Assembly (NCBI GenBank): GCA_947624125.1
Contig: CANQIY010000016.1
Location: 1-17,545 of the forward strand
Source: an uncultured Bacilli bacterium
GTDB lineage: Bacteria > Bacillota_I > Bacilli_A > RF39 > UBA660
Direction of reading: 5' to 3'
Length of the DNA stretch: 17,545 nt
Shown in pieces: positions 1 through 6,731 of this stretch (the first letter of the stretch is position 1; each line of letters begins with the position of its first letter). The translations under genes and the position numbers were made by a program. The notes under the pieces were generated by a model. That model ran no database searches and was not told the origin of the DNA. It saw nothing but the letters and a program-made list of their open reading frames with translations.

Positions 1-14
1 TTAATAACTTGCAT
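1..14 (-). CDS. 5' end of a gene running off the left edge
   Basis: Only the first four codons (Met-Gln-Val-Ile) and two more bases are in the window, so the product cannot be named. The start is supported by its context. An ATG at 14..12 on the minus strand is preceded, 8 nt upstream, by a strong Shine-Dalgarno AAAGGGAG at 23-30. A near-consensus promoter ends about 25 nt before the ATG. The nifJ terminator at 86-107 lies just upstream on the same strand, so this gene should be transcribed independently. Its promoter spacer contains a G9 run, which suggests on/off or graded expression and so perhaps a surface or otherwise variable product; that last step is inference. Confidence 0.55.
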
Positions 15-22
15 TACTTTTT

Positions 23-30
23 CTCCCTTT
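23..30 (-). promoter_or_regulatory. Shine-Dalgarno of the left-edge gene
   Basis: The minus strand reads AAAGGGAG, then 8 nt, then ATG. It is one of the better ribosome binding sites in the window and is the main reason for calling a start codon at 14..12. Confidence 0.65.
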
Positions 31-44
31 ATTTTATATTTGTT

Positions 45-72
45 ATTATATAATACCCCCCCCCGGAGTCAA
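45..72 (-). promoter_or_regulatory. Promoter with G9 tract in the spacer, probably phase-variable
   Basis: On the minus strand, -35 TTGACT (72..67) is followed by a 16-nt spacer and -10 TATAAT (50..45). The -35 differs from consensus at one base and the -10 is perfect, making this the best two-box promoter in the window. The spacer consists of CC, nine G and TATTA. Gain or loss of one G by slippage would change the spacing to 17 or 15, and 17 is optimal for a vegetative sigma factor. The predicted transcript start is near 38, giving a leader of about 24 nt that carries the Shine-Dalgarno at 23-30. Confidence 0.7.
56..64. repeat. Homopolymeric C9/G9 tract
   Basis: Nine consecutive C on the plus strand (G on the minus). 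The next longest G/C runs in the window are six bases, inside murJ. In DNA this AT-rich, a C9 run is very unlikely by chance. Its position between the -35 and -10 boxes is where known simple-repeat switches act, as in Neisseria opc/porA and Bordetella fim promoters. Confidence 0.9.
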
Positions 73-80
73 GTTTTCAG

Positions 81-107
81 AAAAAAATAAGTGGAAATCC
101 ACTTATT
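81..107 (-). terminator. Intrinsic terminator of the DUF308-eno-nifJ unit
   Basis: A perfect 10-bp inverted repeat (98-107 with 86-95, 2-nt loop) is followed on the minus strand by a T run at 85..81. The nifJ stop codon (105..103) lies inside the first arm, so the hairpin begins within the last codons. It insulates the phase-variable promoter just downstream from nifJ transcription. Confidence 0.85.
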
Positions 108-3100
108 CTGTCATATTTTTATAATAGTTATATCTTTTTTTAGCATTCTCTTTTTGTAAAGTAAGTAATTCTTCTGCTAACTTAACATCTTTAATTTTTA
201 AAGATTTAAATCTTACTTCATTATTTAAAAATTCTTCATATCTTTCAAAATTAGGTTCTTTACTATCTAAATATAATTTTTCTTCTTCGGGAACATATCT
301 CATTAATAATGAATAACCTACATCTACAGCTAATTTTTCTTCACTAATTGAGCAACCCATTCCCCCTTTAATACCATGCTCAACACATGGAGAGTAAGCA
401 ATAATAATGGCTGGTCCATCATGTTCCATTGCTTCTTTAAATACTTTTATTGTATGTAATATATTACTTCCTAAAGAAATACTTGCTACATAACAATTTG
501 GATAACTCATTGAAATTCTAAATAAATCTTTTTTATAAGTTTTTTTACCAAAATCAGCAAATTCACAAACTGAACCAATTTTACTTCCTTTAGAGGCTTG
601 TCCACCTGTATTAGAATATACTTCCGTATCTAAAATTAAACATTTGATATTCTCATTTTGACTCATAACATGGTCAAGGCCACCAAAACCGATATCATAA
701 GCCCAACCATCACCACCAAAGGCCCAAACAACACGGGAAGGAAGATATGCAAGTAAATCTTTTAAATCTTTTGGAATGTCTTTCTTCTCTAAAGCTTCTT
801 TAATTTCACTTGTAATAGTATGATTTTCAAAATTATCTAAACATTTTTTAAATAATTCTTGAATATCTTTACTTACAGATTCCATTGCCATTGTCATAAT
901 TTCTTTTATTCTTTCTCTTTTTTGTTTAAAAGAATTATGCATACCTAAAGCAAATTCAGCGTTATCTTCAAATAAAGAATTAGCCCATGGAATAGTATAA
1001 GGCGTAGATGGCGCACTTCCCCCATAAATAGAAGAACAACCAGTGGCATTTGCTATAACTAATTCATCACCAAATAATTGGGTAAGAAGTTTAATGTAAG
1101 TTGTTTCCCCGCATCCAGCACATGCTCCGCTAAAAGCAAATTTACTTTTTCTTAAACTAGCCCCTTTCATATTGAATTTATCTACAATATTTGGATTTTC
1201 ATAATCATCAAAATATTTTGTAACAATTCTTTCATTTTCTTTTGTTCCATTCCCAAAAGATAGTGCTTTAGTTGGGCAATTATTAATACAAACCCCACAA
1301 CCAGTACAGTCTTTTTCACTAATAGCTAAATAAAAATGATATTTTTTATCTTGCATAAATGGTTTACCAACATTTTCTTCTAATAACAAAGGTCTAATAA
1401 CAGCATGCGGACAAACAATATTACATAAGCCACATTCAATACATTTATCCATATCCCAAACTGGAACAGAATAAGCTGTATTTCTTTTTTCAAATTTAGT
1501 AAGGCCACATGGAAAAGCCCCCGTTCTATATGGAATAAGGTCACTAACCTTTAGTTCATTACCTTTTCTTTCATTTATTTTTTCAAAAATATTCTTTTTT
1601 AATTCAACTTCTTCATTACCTAATTCAATTCCCTTAAGAACTTTTAAATTAAGAAGAGCCATTTTTAAAGCATTTATATTATTATTAATAATATCTTCAC
1701 CTTTGGTAACAAATGTTTTTCTTATTAAATTTTCTACTTTTTCATAACCATTATTGATATTTAATAATTTTAAAATAATAACTTCCATAATTTTATTTAT
1801 TTTACCACTAATATGATTATCTATAGTTATTTTGGAAGCATCAATATAATAAACAGTAATATTTTTATTTTTGATTATTTCTTTTACTTTATTTGGTAAA
1901 AAATCATTTAATTCTTGGTCACTTTTATTAGTATTTAAAAGAAAAATACCATTTTCTTTAATACTATCTAAAACCGAAAATTTCTTTAAATATTCATCTT
2001 TTGTTACTACTACTATTTCAGGCTCTAAAACATAGAATGGGGCATTTATATTATCTTTTCCCCATCTTAAATTAGAAACAGTAACTCCCCCACTTTTTTT
2101 CGAGTCATATTCAAAATAACCTTCTACATTATAATCATCTTCAGCAATAATTTTTAGCATTTCTTTACTAGCACTAACCATACCATCAGAACCAAAACCA
2201 AATATTTTCATTTCTTTAGCCTTAATCTTTAAATCATAGTCATAAACTTCTAAACTAGTATTTGTAACATCATCAACAATACCAATGGTAAAGTTATTTT
2301 TTAGTTCTCCCTCTAACATTTTAAATACACTATAAATATGTTTTGGTGTTGTATTCTTACTAGATAAACCATATCTTCCGCCAACAATATTTATATTTTT
2401 ATTTTGAAGAGCACTAACAATATCAAGATATAAAGGTTCACCAATACTACCTGCTTCTTTTGTTCTATCTAAAACAGCAATATTTTTAACACTAGAAGGC
2501 AAAACATCTAATAAATATTTTATACTAAATGGCCGATATAAATAAACAGTTATTAAACCTACTTTATGGCCATTTTTATTTAAATCATCTACTACTAATT
2601 TAATGGTATCTGTAACACTACCCATCGCAATAATGATATTTTCAGCGGTCTCATCCCCATAATAAGTAAACGGAGCATAATTAGTATGCATTATTTCATT
2701 TATTTTTTGCATATAAAGATTAACAATATCCGGCATTTTATTATATAAATCATTACGCGCTTCAACGGATTGAAAATAAATATCTTCATTTTCAGCTAAA
2801 CCATATTGCCTATTACAACCAACATTTAAAGCTCTATCTTTAAAAGCTTTAATACTATCCCAGGGAACTAATTTTAAAACTTCTTTTTCATCTAAATCTT
2901 CAATGGTATTAAGTTCATGACTTGTTCTAAAGCCATCAAAAAAATGAAGGAAAGGTAAACTACCTTTTAAGGCCGAAAGATGAGCTACAGCTGCTAAATT
3001 TTGGGCATCAAAAACATTTGATGACGATAACATACAAAAACCAGTATTTCTTGTTGCATAAATATCAGAATGGTCACCAAAAATAGATAACGCATGGGTT

Positions 3101-3441
3101 GCAATTGTTCTACTTGCTACATGAATAACGCCAGGCAAACATTCACCCGCTATTTTATACATGTTAGGAAGCATCAAAAGAAGTCCTTGACTAGCTGTAA
3201 AAGTCGTTGCTAAAGAACCTGTTAATAAAGCACCATGCATAGTTCCAGAAGCACCAGCTTCACTTTGCATTTCAATAACTTTTGGTTTACTATTAAATAA
3301 ATTATTTAAATCACTATGTGTCAAAAAATCCACATTAGAGGCCATGGGACTAGATGGAGTAATGGGATAAATACTGCATATTTCACTAAATAAATAAGCT
3401 ATTTTACTACATGCTGTATTACCATCAACTTGTTTTTTCAT
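103..3441 (-). CDS. nifJ: Pyruvate:ferredoxin (flavodoxin) oxidoreductase, single chain
   Basis: Cytoplasmic enzyme that oxidatively decarboxylates pyruvate with CoA to acetyl-CoA and CO2, reducing ferredoxin or flavodoxin. The 1112-residue chain has the usual PFOR order. The N-terminal pyrimidine-binding domain has YPITPSSPM (about residue 25) and the GASGTMHGALLTGS stretch. Then come the transketolase-C-like and CoA-binding domains, and two ferredoxin [4Fe-4S] motifs, CIECGLCNIVCP (about 667) and CTGCGVCINNCP (about 712). The C-terminal thiamine-diphosphate domain has FGGDGWAYDIGFGG (about 908) and YSNTGGQASK. Proximal-cluster cysteines are visible in GACAGCGET, ATGCSS and YSPCVEHG. The family is usually about 1170-1200 residues, so this is full length. 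The longer frame begins at a GTG (3450), but that GTG is part of the Shine-Dalgarno AGGTGA, so ATG at 3441 is preferred. It is the last gene of the DUF308-eno-nifJ unit, 54 bp after eno, and ends in a strong terminator. Confidence 0.97.
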   Translation of the reverse strand: MKKQVDGNTACSKIAYLFSEICSIYPITPSSPMASNVDFLTHSDLNNLFNSKPKVIEMQSEAGASGTMHGALLTGSLATTFTASQGLLLMLPNMYKIAGECLPGVIHVASRTIATHALSIFGDHSDIYATRNTGFCMLSSSNVFDAQNLAAVAHLSALKGSLPFLHFFDGFRTSHELNTIEDLDEKEVLKLVPWDSIKAFKDRALNVGCNRQYGLAENEDIYFQSVEARNDLYNKMPDIVNLYMQKINEIMHTNYAPFTYYGDETAENIIIAMGSVTDTIKLVVDDLNKNGHKVGLITVYLYRPFSIKYLLDVLPSSVKNIAVLDRTKEAGSIGEPLYLDIVSALQNKNINIVGGRYGLSSKNTTPKHIYSVFKMLEGELKNNFTIGIVDDVTNTSLEVYDYDLKIKAKEMKIFGFGSDGMVSASKEMLKIIAEDDYNVEGYFEYDSKKSGGVTVSNLRWGKDNINAPFYVLEPEIVVVTKDEYLKKFSVLDSIKENGIFLLNTNKSDQELNDFLPNKVKEIIKNKNITVYYIDASKITIDNHISGKINKIMEVIILKLLNINNGYEKVENLIRKTFVTKGEDIINNNINALKMALLNLKVLKGIELGNEEVELKKNIFEKINERKGNELKVSDLIPYRTGAFPCGLTKFEKRNTAYSVPVWDMDKCIECGLCNIVCPHAVIRPLLLEENVGKPFMQDKKYHFYLAISEKDCTGCGVCINNCPTKALSFGNGTKENERIVTKYFDDYENPNIVDKFNMKGASLRKSKFAFSGACAGCGETTYIKLLTQLFGDELVIANATGCSSIYGGSAPSTPYTIPWANSLFEDNAEFALGMHNSFKQKRERIKEIMTMAMESVSKDIQELFKKCLDNFENHTITSEIKEALEKKDIPKDLKDLLAYLPSRVVWAFGGDGWAYDIGFGGLDHVMSQNENIKCLILDTEVYSNTGGQASKGSKIGSVCEFADFGKKTYKKDLFRISMSYPNCYVASISLGSNILHTIKVFKEAMEHDGPAIIIAYSPCVEHGIKGGMGCSISEEKLAVDVGYSLLMRYVPEEEKLYLDSKEPNFERYEEFLNNEVRFKSLKIKDVKLAEELLTLQKENAKKRYNYYKNMTE

Positions 3442-3446
3442 TTCTA

Positions 3447-3452
3447 TCACCT
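3447..3452 (-). promoter_or_regulatory. Shine-Dalgarno deciding the nifJ start
   Basis: AGGTGA lies 5 nt before ATG at 3441..3439. The alternative upstream GTG start at 3450 would fall inside this site and would have no ribosome binding site of its own. Confidence 0.75.
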
Positions 3453-3479
3453 AATTAAATTATAAAATAAATTAATTAG
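3451..3479 (-). other. AT-only hairpin abutting the nifJ ribosome binding site
   Basis: On the minus strand 29 nt fold into a 12-bp hairpin with one T-T mismatch and a 3-nt loop. The outer 8 bp are CTAATTAA (3479..3472) with TTAATTAG (3458..3451). The last two bases of the second arm are the first two of the AGGTGA Shine-Dalgarno. It sits in the eno-nifJ gap just after a T7 run. It could tune nifJ translation, or be a processing or partial-termination site. The pairing is seen in the sequence; the role is inferred. Confidence 0.4.
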
Positions 3480-3495
3480 AAAAAAAAGAACTAAA

Positions 3496-4725
3496 TTATT
3501 GATTTAATTCTTCTTCTATTTTCATAAGCCGATTATATTTAGCTATTCGCTCTCCTCTACAAACAGAACCTGTCTTAATAAAAGGTATACCAAACCCAAC
3601 TGCTAAATCAGCAATAAAGGTATCTTCGGTTTCTCCACTTCGATGACTAATAATCGTTTTATAACCATTTTTCTTAGCAACCATAATAGTTTTTGTCATT
3701 TCAGAAATCGTTCCAATTTGATTAGCTTTTAGTAAAATAGCATTCGCGGCATTCTTTTTTATACCTTCTTCTAATAAATTAGGATTAGTACAGAAATGGT
3801 CATCACCCACAACCATTACTTTATCGCCAATTAATTTTGTTAACACAGCTAAACTTTCTAAATCATCTTCATAAAAAGGGTCTTCAATACTAATAATTGG
3901 ATAATTACGAACTAATTCAATATAATATTTAACTAATTCATTTGCGTCCATATAAGTATTATCTAATTTATAACGATTTTTTTCTTTATCATATAAGGTA
4001 GAAGCTGCAACATCAAGAGCAATTAAAACATCTTTACCCGGTCTATAATTAGCATCATTAATCGCATCCATTAATAAATCAAGTGCTTCAGCTGTCTTTG
4101 TTAAATTCGGAGCAAATCCCCCTTCATCACCTACACCAGTTGATAACCCTTTCTTTTTCAAAATATTTTTTAAAACATGAAATATTTCACTTGCGGCTTC
4201 AACCCGCTTAGCTTCCCCTTTCATAATAGGTACTATCATAAATTCTTGGATATCAAGTAAATTATCGGCATGAACACCCCCATTAATGATATTAACCATG
4301 GGAATAGGTAAACTTACCTTCCCATAAGTAACATATTCATATAATTCTTTATTTTGTAATTTAGCTAAACATTTTAAACTAGCAAGAGATACAGCTAACA
4401 TAGCATTTGCCCCTAAATTACTTTTATTAGGTGTACCATCTAATTTAAGAAGGGTTTTATCAACTAACACTTGGTCTAATTTTTGCCCTATTAAAGCACT
4501 TCTAATTGTAGTATTAACATTTTCACAAGCTTTTAAAACACCTTTTCCGAAATATCTTCCCATATCATTATCTCGTAATTCCAAAGCTTCCCTACTACCC
4601 GTTGATGCTCCGGATGGAACAGATGCGATAGCTCTAATATTATTTGCTAAAACCATTTCTACTTCTATTGTCGGATTTCCTCTACTATCTAGTATTTCTC
4701 TTGCATGTATATCTTTAATATTCAT
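3496..4725 (-). CDS. eno: Enolase (phosphopyruvate hydratase), somewhat divergent
   Basis: Converts 2-phosphoglycerate to phosphoenolpyruvate in glycolysis. At 409 residues it is slightly shorter than the usual 425-435, mainly because the C-terminal tail ends soon after the KYNRLMKIEEEL helix. N-terminal signatures include AREILDSRGNPTIEVE and PSGASTGSREALELRD. The expected catalytic and Mg2+ residues are present: Glu201 in GDEGGFAPN, Asp238 in ALDVAAS, Glu281 in SIEDP, Asp308 in VGDDHF, Lys333 in LLKANQIGT and His361 in SHRSGETED. Local departures from common bacterial enolases are EDPFYEDD, GDDHFCTN and LLKANQIGT. The start ATG has AGAGGTG 6 nt upstream. It lies between the DUF308 gene and nifJ on the same strand with short gaps, so the three are probably co-transcribed. 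Function is well supported; whether the genome has a second enolase cannot be seen. Confidence 0.95.
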   Translation of the reverse strand: MNIKDIHAREILDSRGNPTIEVEMVLANNIRAIASVPSGASTGSREALELRDNDMGRYFGKGVLKACENVNTTIRSALIGQKLDQVLVDKTLLKLDGTPNKSNLGANAMLAVSLASLKCLAKLQNKELYEYVTYGKVSLPIPMVNIINGGVHADNLLDIQEFMIVPIMKGEAKRVEAASEIFHVLKNILKKKGLSTGVGDEGGFAPNLTKTAEALDLLMDAINDANYRPGKDVLIALDVAASTLYDKEKNRYKLDNTYMDANELVKYYIELVRNYPIISIEDPFYEDDLESLAVLTKLIGDKVMVVGDDHFCTNPNLLEEGIKKNAANAILLKANQIGTISEMTKTIMVAKKNGYKTIISHRSGETEDTFIADLAVGFGIPFIKTGSVCRGERIAKYNRLMKIEEELNQ

Positions 4726-4769
4726 TATAACACCTCTTCTTTATTAGTATAACCATCTTATTAATATTA

Positions 4770-5315
4770 TTAAGCAATAAAATATTTACTTCTTCTTCTT
4801 AAAAGTATCGTACTTATTAAATTAATTAAACCATAACCTAGAAAAGCAATACCACAAACAGAGACAGATGCTTCTTTATCAGTAAAAAAGGTAATGATGG
4901 CTAATACAATAAATAAAATTCCCGTTACTAAAATTAAAAACCAACTCGATTCATTAAATTTTTTTAAAAATAATCCATAATTAATTTTTAAAAGACCACC
5001 AACAATAAGATAAATACCCATAAGAGTTATTAAAATATTACTAGCTACCATCGTTATTGCTCCGATAATGATAAAAAGAAAACCAAAAAACATATTATTA
5101 TTAAATAAATCAATGCCATTTCTTTTTCTATGATAATAAATTGATGCTGCCCCATTAATAATGAGTAAAAGGCCCGCTAAAACACTTGCTAACGTTTTAT
5201 TCATATCCCCACTTGCAAAAAACATATAACCAAAAAAGATAAAAATAATTGATAATCCTAATTCCATAAAAGTAATAATATTAAATATACCTTTTGCTTC
5301 ACCTAAAAATTTCAT
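4770..5315 (-). CDS. HdeD/DUF308-like six-helix membrane protein
   Basis: A small 181-residue hydrophobic protein with six predicted membrane helices (about 10-34, 40-61, 73-91, 92-112, 123-144 and 149-171), short loops and a basic C-terminus (LLRRRSKYF). The pattern of three helix pairs with glycine-rich turns (IFFGYMFF, IIIGAITMV, YLIVGGLLKI) fits the HdeD/DUF308 family, first known from an E. coli acid-resistance protein but with no firm biochemical role in Bacillota. The ATG at 5315 is preceded by AGGTGA at a 6-nt spacing. It is the first gene of the unit leading into eno and nifJ (44 bp before eno). A role in acid or membrane stress during fermentation would fit the neighbours but is speculation. 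Confidence 0.75.
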   Translation of the reverse strand: MKFLGEAKGIFNIITFMELGLSIIFIFFGYMFFASGDMNKTLASVLAGLLLIINGAASIYYHRKRNGIDLFNNNMFFGFLFIIIGAITMVASNILITLMGIYLIVGGLLKINYGLFLKKFNESSWFLILVTGILFIVLAIITFFTDKEASVSVCGIAFLGYGLINLISTILLRRRSKYFIA

Positions 5316-5333
5316 CTAACTTCACCTATTAAA

Positions 5334-5342
5334 ATTATAACA
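5334..5342 (-). promoter_or_regulatory. Extended -10 promoter of the DUF308-eno-nifJ unit
   Basis: The minus strand reads TGTTATAAT, a perfect TGnTATAAT extended -10 element (5342..5334). No convincing -35 lies 16-18 nt upstream, which is tolerated for extended -10 promoters. The predicted start near 5327 falls almost on the Shine-Dalgarno (5327..5322), so the leader would be about 12 nt. Confidence 0.5.
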
Positions 5343-5454
5343 TAAAAGATGCATAAATAATCATTTAATTTACTAATCTATTACTTTTTTACTTAAATTA
5401 AACAATTATTGTTCATAATCATCCCTATTTTATCTTTTAACTTTCTCTTATTTA

Positions 5455-5463
5455 TGGTATAAT
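5455..5463 (+). promoter_or_regulatory. Extended -10 promoter of femX
   Basis: TGGTATAAT is a perfect TGnTATAAT element, with only weak -35 resemblance upstream. The predicted transcript start near 5470 is just before the longest-frame ATG (5472). That ATG would therefore have no leader, which supports the downstream TTG start. This element and the DUF308 promoter account for the 156-bp divergent region 5316-5471; nothing else was recognised there. Confidence 0.6.
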
Positions 5464-5473
5464 ATGCCACTAT

Positions 5474-5480
5474 GGAGGGG
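5474..5480 (+). promoter_or_regulatory. Shine-Dalgarno deciding the femX start
   Basis: GGAGGGG stands 6 nt before TTG at 5487-5489. It overlaps the first codons of the longer frame that begins at ATG 5472, so that longer start is unlikely. Confidence 0.65.
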
Positions 5481-5486
5481 ATAATA

Positions 5487-6716
5487 TTGATATTTCGCCA
5501 ATTAAGTATTGAAGAATTTACTAATTTTCAAAAAAACCATCCTTTAAGTAATTTTTATCAAACTATTAATTATGCCATGTTTAAAGCGGAAGATGGTTTT
5601 GATTATGAATTAGTGGGATTACTAGATGAAAATGAAGAAGTGAACGCGGCATCTTTAATTTTATTAAAACCTATTGGTATTAAATGTTACTATGGCTATG
5701 CTCCAAGAGGATTTTTAATCGATTATCAAAATAATTATTTAGTAAAAAAATTTACGGAAGAATTAAAAAAATATTTCTATCAAAAAAATGTCATCTTTAT
5801 TAAACTTAATCCTCTTATTATTAGTAGTGAAATCGATAATAAAAATTTTACTAAAACTTATCATAATACACCACTTAATACTTTAACTAGTCTAAATTAT
5901 AAAAAATTAAAAGATAATCTTTATTTTGAAGCAATGCTACCACGTTTTAATGCTTTTATTGATTTACAAAATTTAAAACTAAATAATTTTTCTAAAAATA
6001 CAAAAAATAAAATTAAAAAAGGAATCAGAAAAGGGTTAGTATTTGAAAAAGTAGAAAAAGATAATTTATGTTATTTAGCTGATATTTTAAAAGATAATCT
6101 TAAAAATGAATATTTTTTACAAGACTATTATACTGTTTTTGCTAAAGATAATAGCATTGATTTATTCTTAGTATCAATTGACTATAATGCCTTACTTAAA
6201 AATAGTCAGTATATATATGAAGAGGAAAATATTAAAAATACTAAATTAAATAATAAACTTACCAAAAATAGTAGTGAAAGAATTATTAATGCCAAAATGA
6301 ATAGTGACCGTAATTTACTTTCTTATAAAAATGATATTATGGAAGCCACTAAAGGGATGACCGAAAATAATAAAACTTATATTGCTGGGGCTTTAGTTAT
6401 TAAACATAATAAAACAGTATCAATTATTTATAGTGGATTTTTAAATAGTTATAAAAGATTTGCTCCTAATTATTTTTTACATTATAATATTGCTAAATAT
6501 TATAAAAATGATTATGATTATTTAGATTTAAATGGTATTGTAGGTGATTTTCAAAAAGAAAATCCATACACTGGTCTTAATCGTTTCAAACTAGGTTTTA
6601 ACCCTCTTATCTATGAATATTTAGGAGAATTTGATTTAGTTATCGAAGAAAAAAGTTATAATATTTTATTAAATAATGGTATTTTAGCTAAAGAATTTAA
6701 CAAAAGAAGTTCATAA
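5487..6716 (+). CDS. FemX/MurM-type peptidoglycan bridge aminoacyltransferase
   Basis: FemABX-family enzymes move amino acids from aminoacyl-tRNA onto the stem-peptide lysine (or equivalent) of lipid II, building the interpeptide bridge at the inner membrane face. The 409-residue protein has the double GNAT-like fold pattern. The N-terminus reads IEEFTNFQKNHPLSNFYQT, followed by GYAPRGFLIDY. A lysine-rich KNTKNKIKKGIRKG stretch (about 171-184) follows, then a helical arm at about 245-295. The C-terminal signature is YLDLNGIVGDF, NPYTGLNRFKLGFNP and YLGEFDLVI. TTG at 5487 is preferred over ATG at 5472 because a Shine-Dalgarno precedes it and family members typically begin close to this point. 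It is a single-gene unit with its own extended -10 promoter, ending in a hairpin shared with argS. Which amino acid is transferred cannot be read from the sequence. Confidence 0.9.
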   Translation: MIFRQLSIEEFTNFQKNHPLSNFYQTINYAMFKAEDGFDYELVGLLDENEEVNAASLILLKPIGIKCYYGYAPRGFLIDYQNNYLVKKFTEELKKYFYQKNVIFIKLNPLIISSEIDNKNFTKTYHNTPLNTLTSLNYKKLKDNLYFEAMLPRFNAFIDLQNLKLNNFSKNTKNKIKKGIRKGLVFEKVEKDNLCYLADILKDNLKNEYFLQDYYTVFAKDNSIDLFLVSIDYNALLKNSQYIYEEENIKNTKLNNKLTKNSSERIINAKMNSDRNLLSYKNDIMEATKGMTENNKTYIAGALVIKHNKTVSIIYSGFLNSYKRFAPNYFLHYNIAKYYKNDYDYLDLNGIVGDFQKENPYTGLNRFKLGFNPLIYEYLGEFDLVIEEKSYNILLNNGILAKEFNKRSS

Positions 6717-6729
6717 AGAGCTTCTTTTT
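6702..6729. terminator. Bidirectional terminator between femX and argS
   Basis: An 11-bp stem (6702-6712 with 6718-6728, one G-T pair, 5-nt loop) is flanked by A-rich sequence on the left and T-rich on the right, so it can act on both converging transcripts. The femX stop codon (6714-6716) lies in the loop and the argS stop begins 3 bp beyond. The T run is stronger in the femX direction. Confidence 0.7.
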
Positions 6730-6731
6730 AA

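Noticed and set aside
49..54. TATAAT on the plus strand at the left edge
   Set aside because: The element is part of a palindrome (TATTATATAATA), so it reads on both strands. There is no -35 at proper spacing on the plus strand, and no plus-strand gene follows.
4724..4732. TGTTATAAT immediately at the eno start codon as a promoter
   Set aside because: The match arises from the end of the Shine-Dalgarno plus the start codon. A transcript from it would begin inside eno, so it is probably fortuitous.
5316..5471. Possible small RNA or riboswitch in the divergent region
   Set aside because: Both promoters lie close to their genes, leaving no transcribed leader long enough. The rest is featureless AT-rich sequence.
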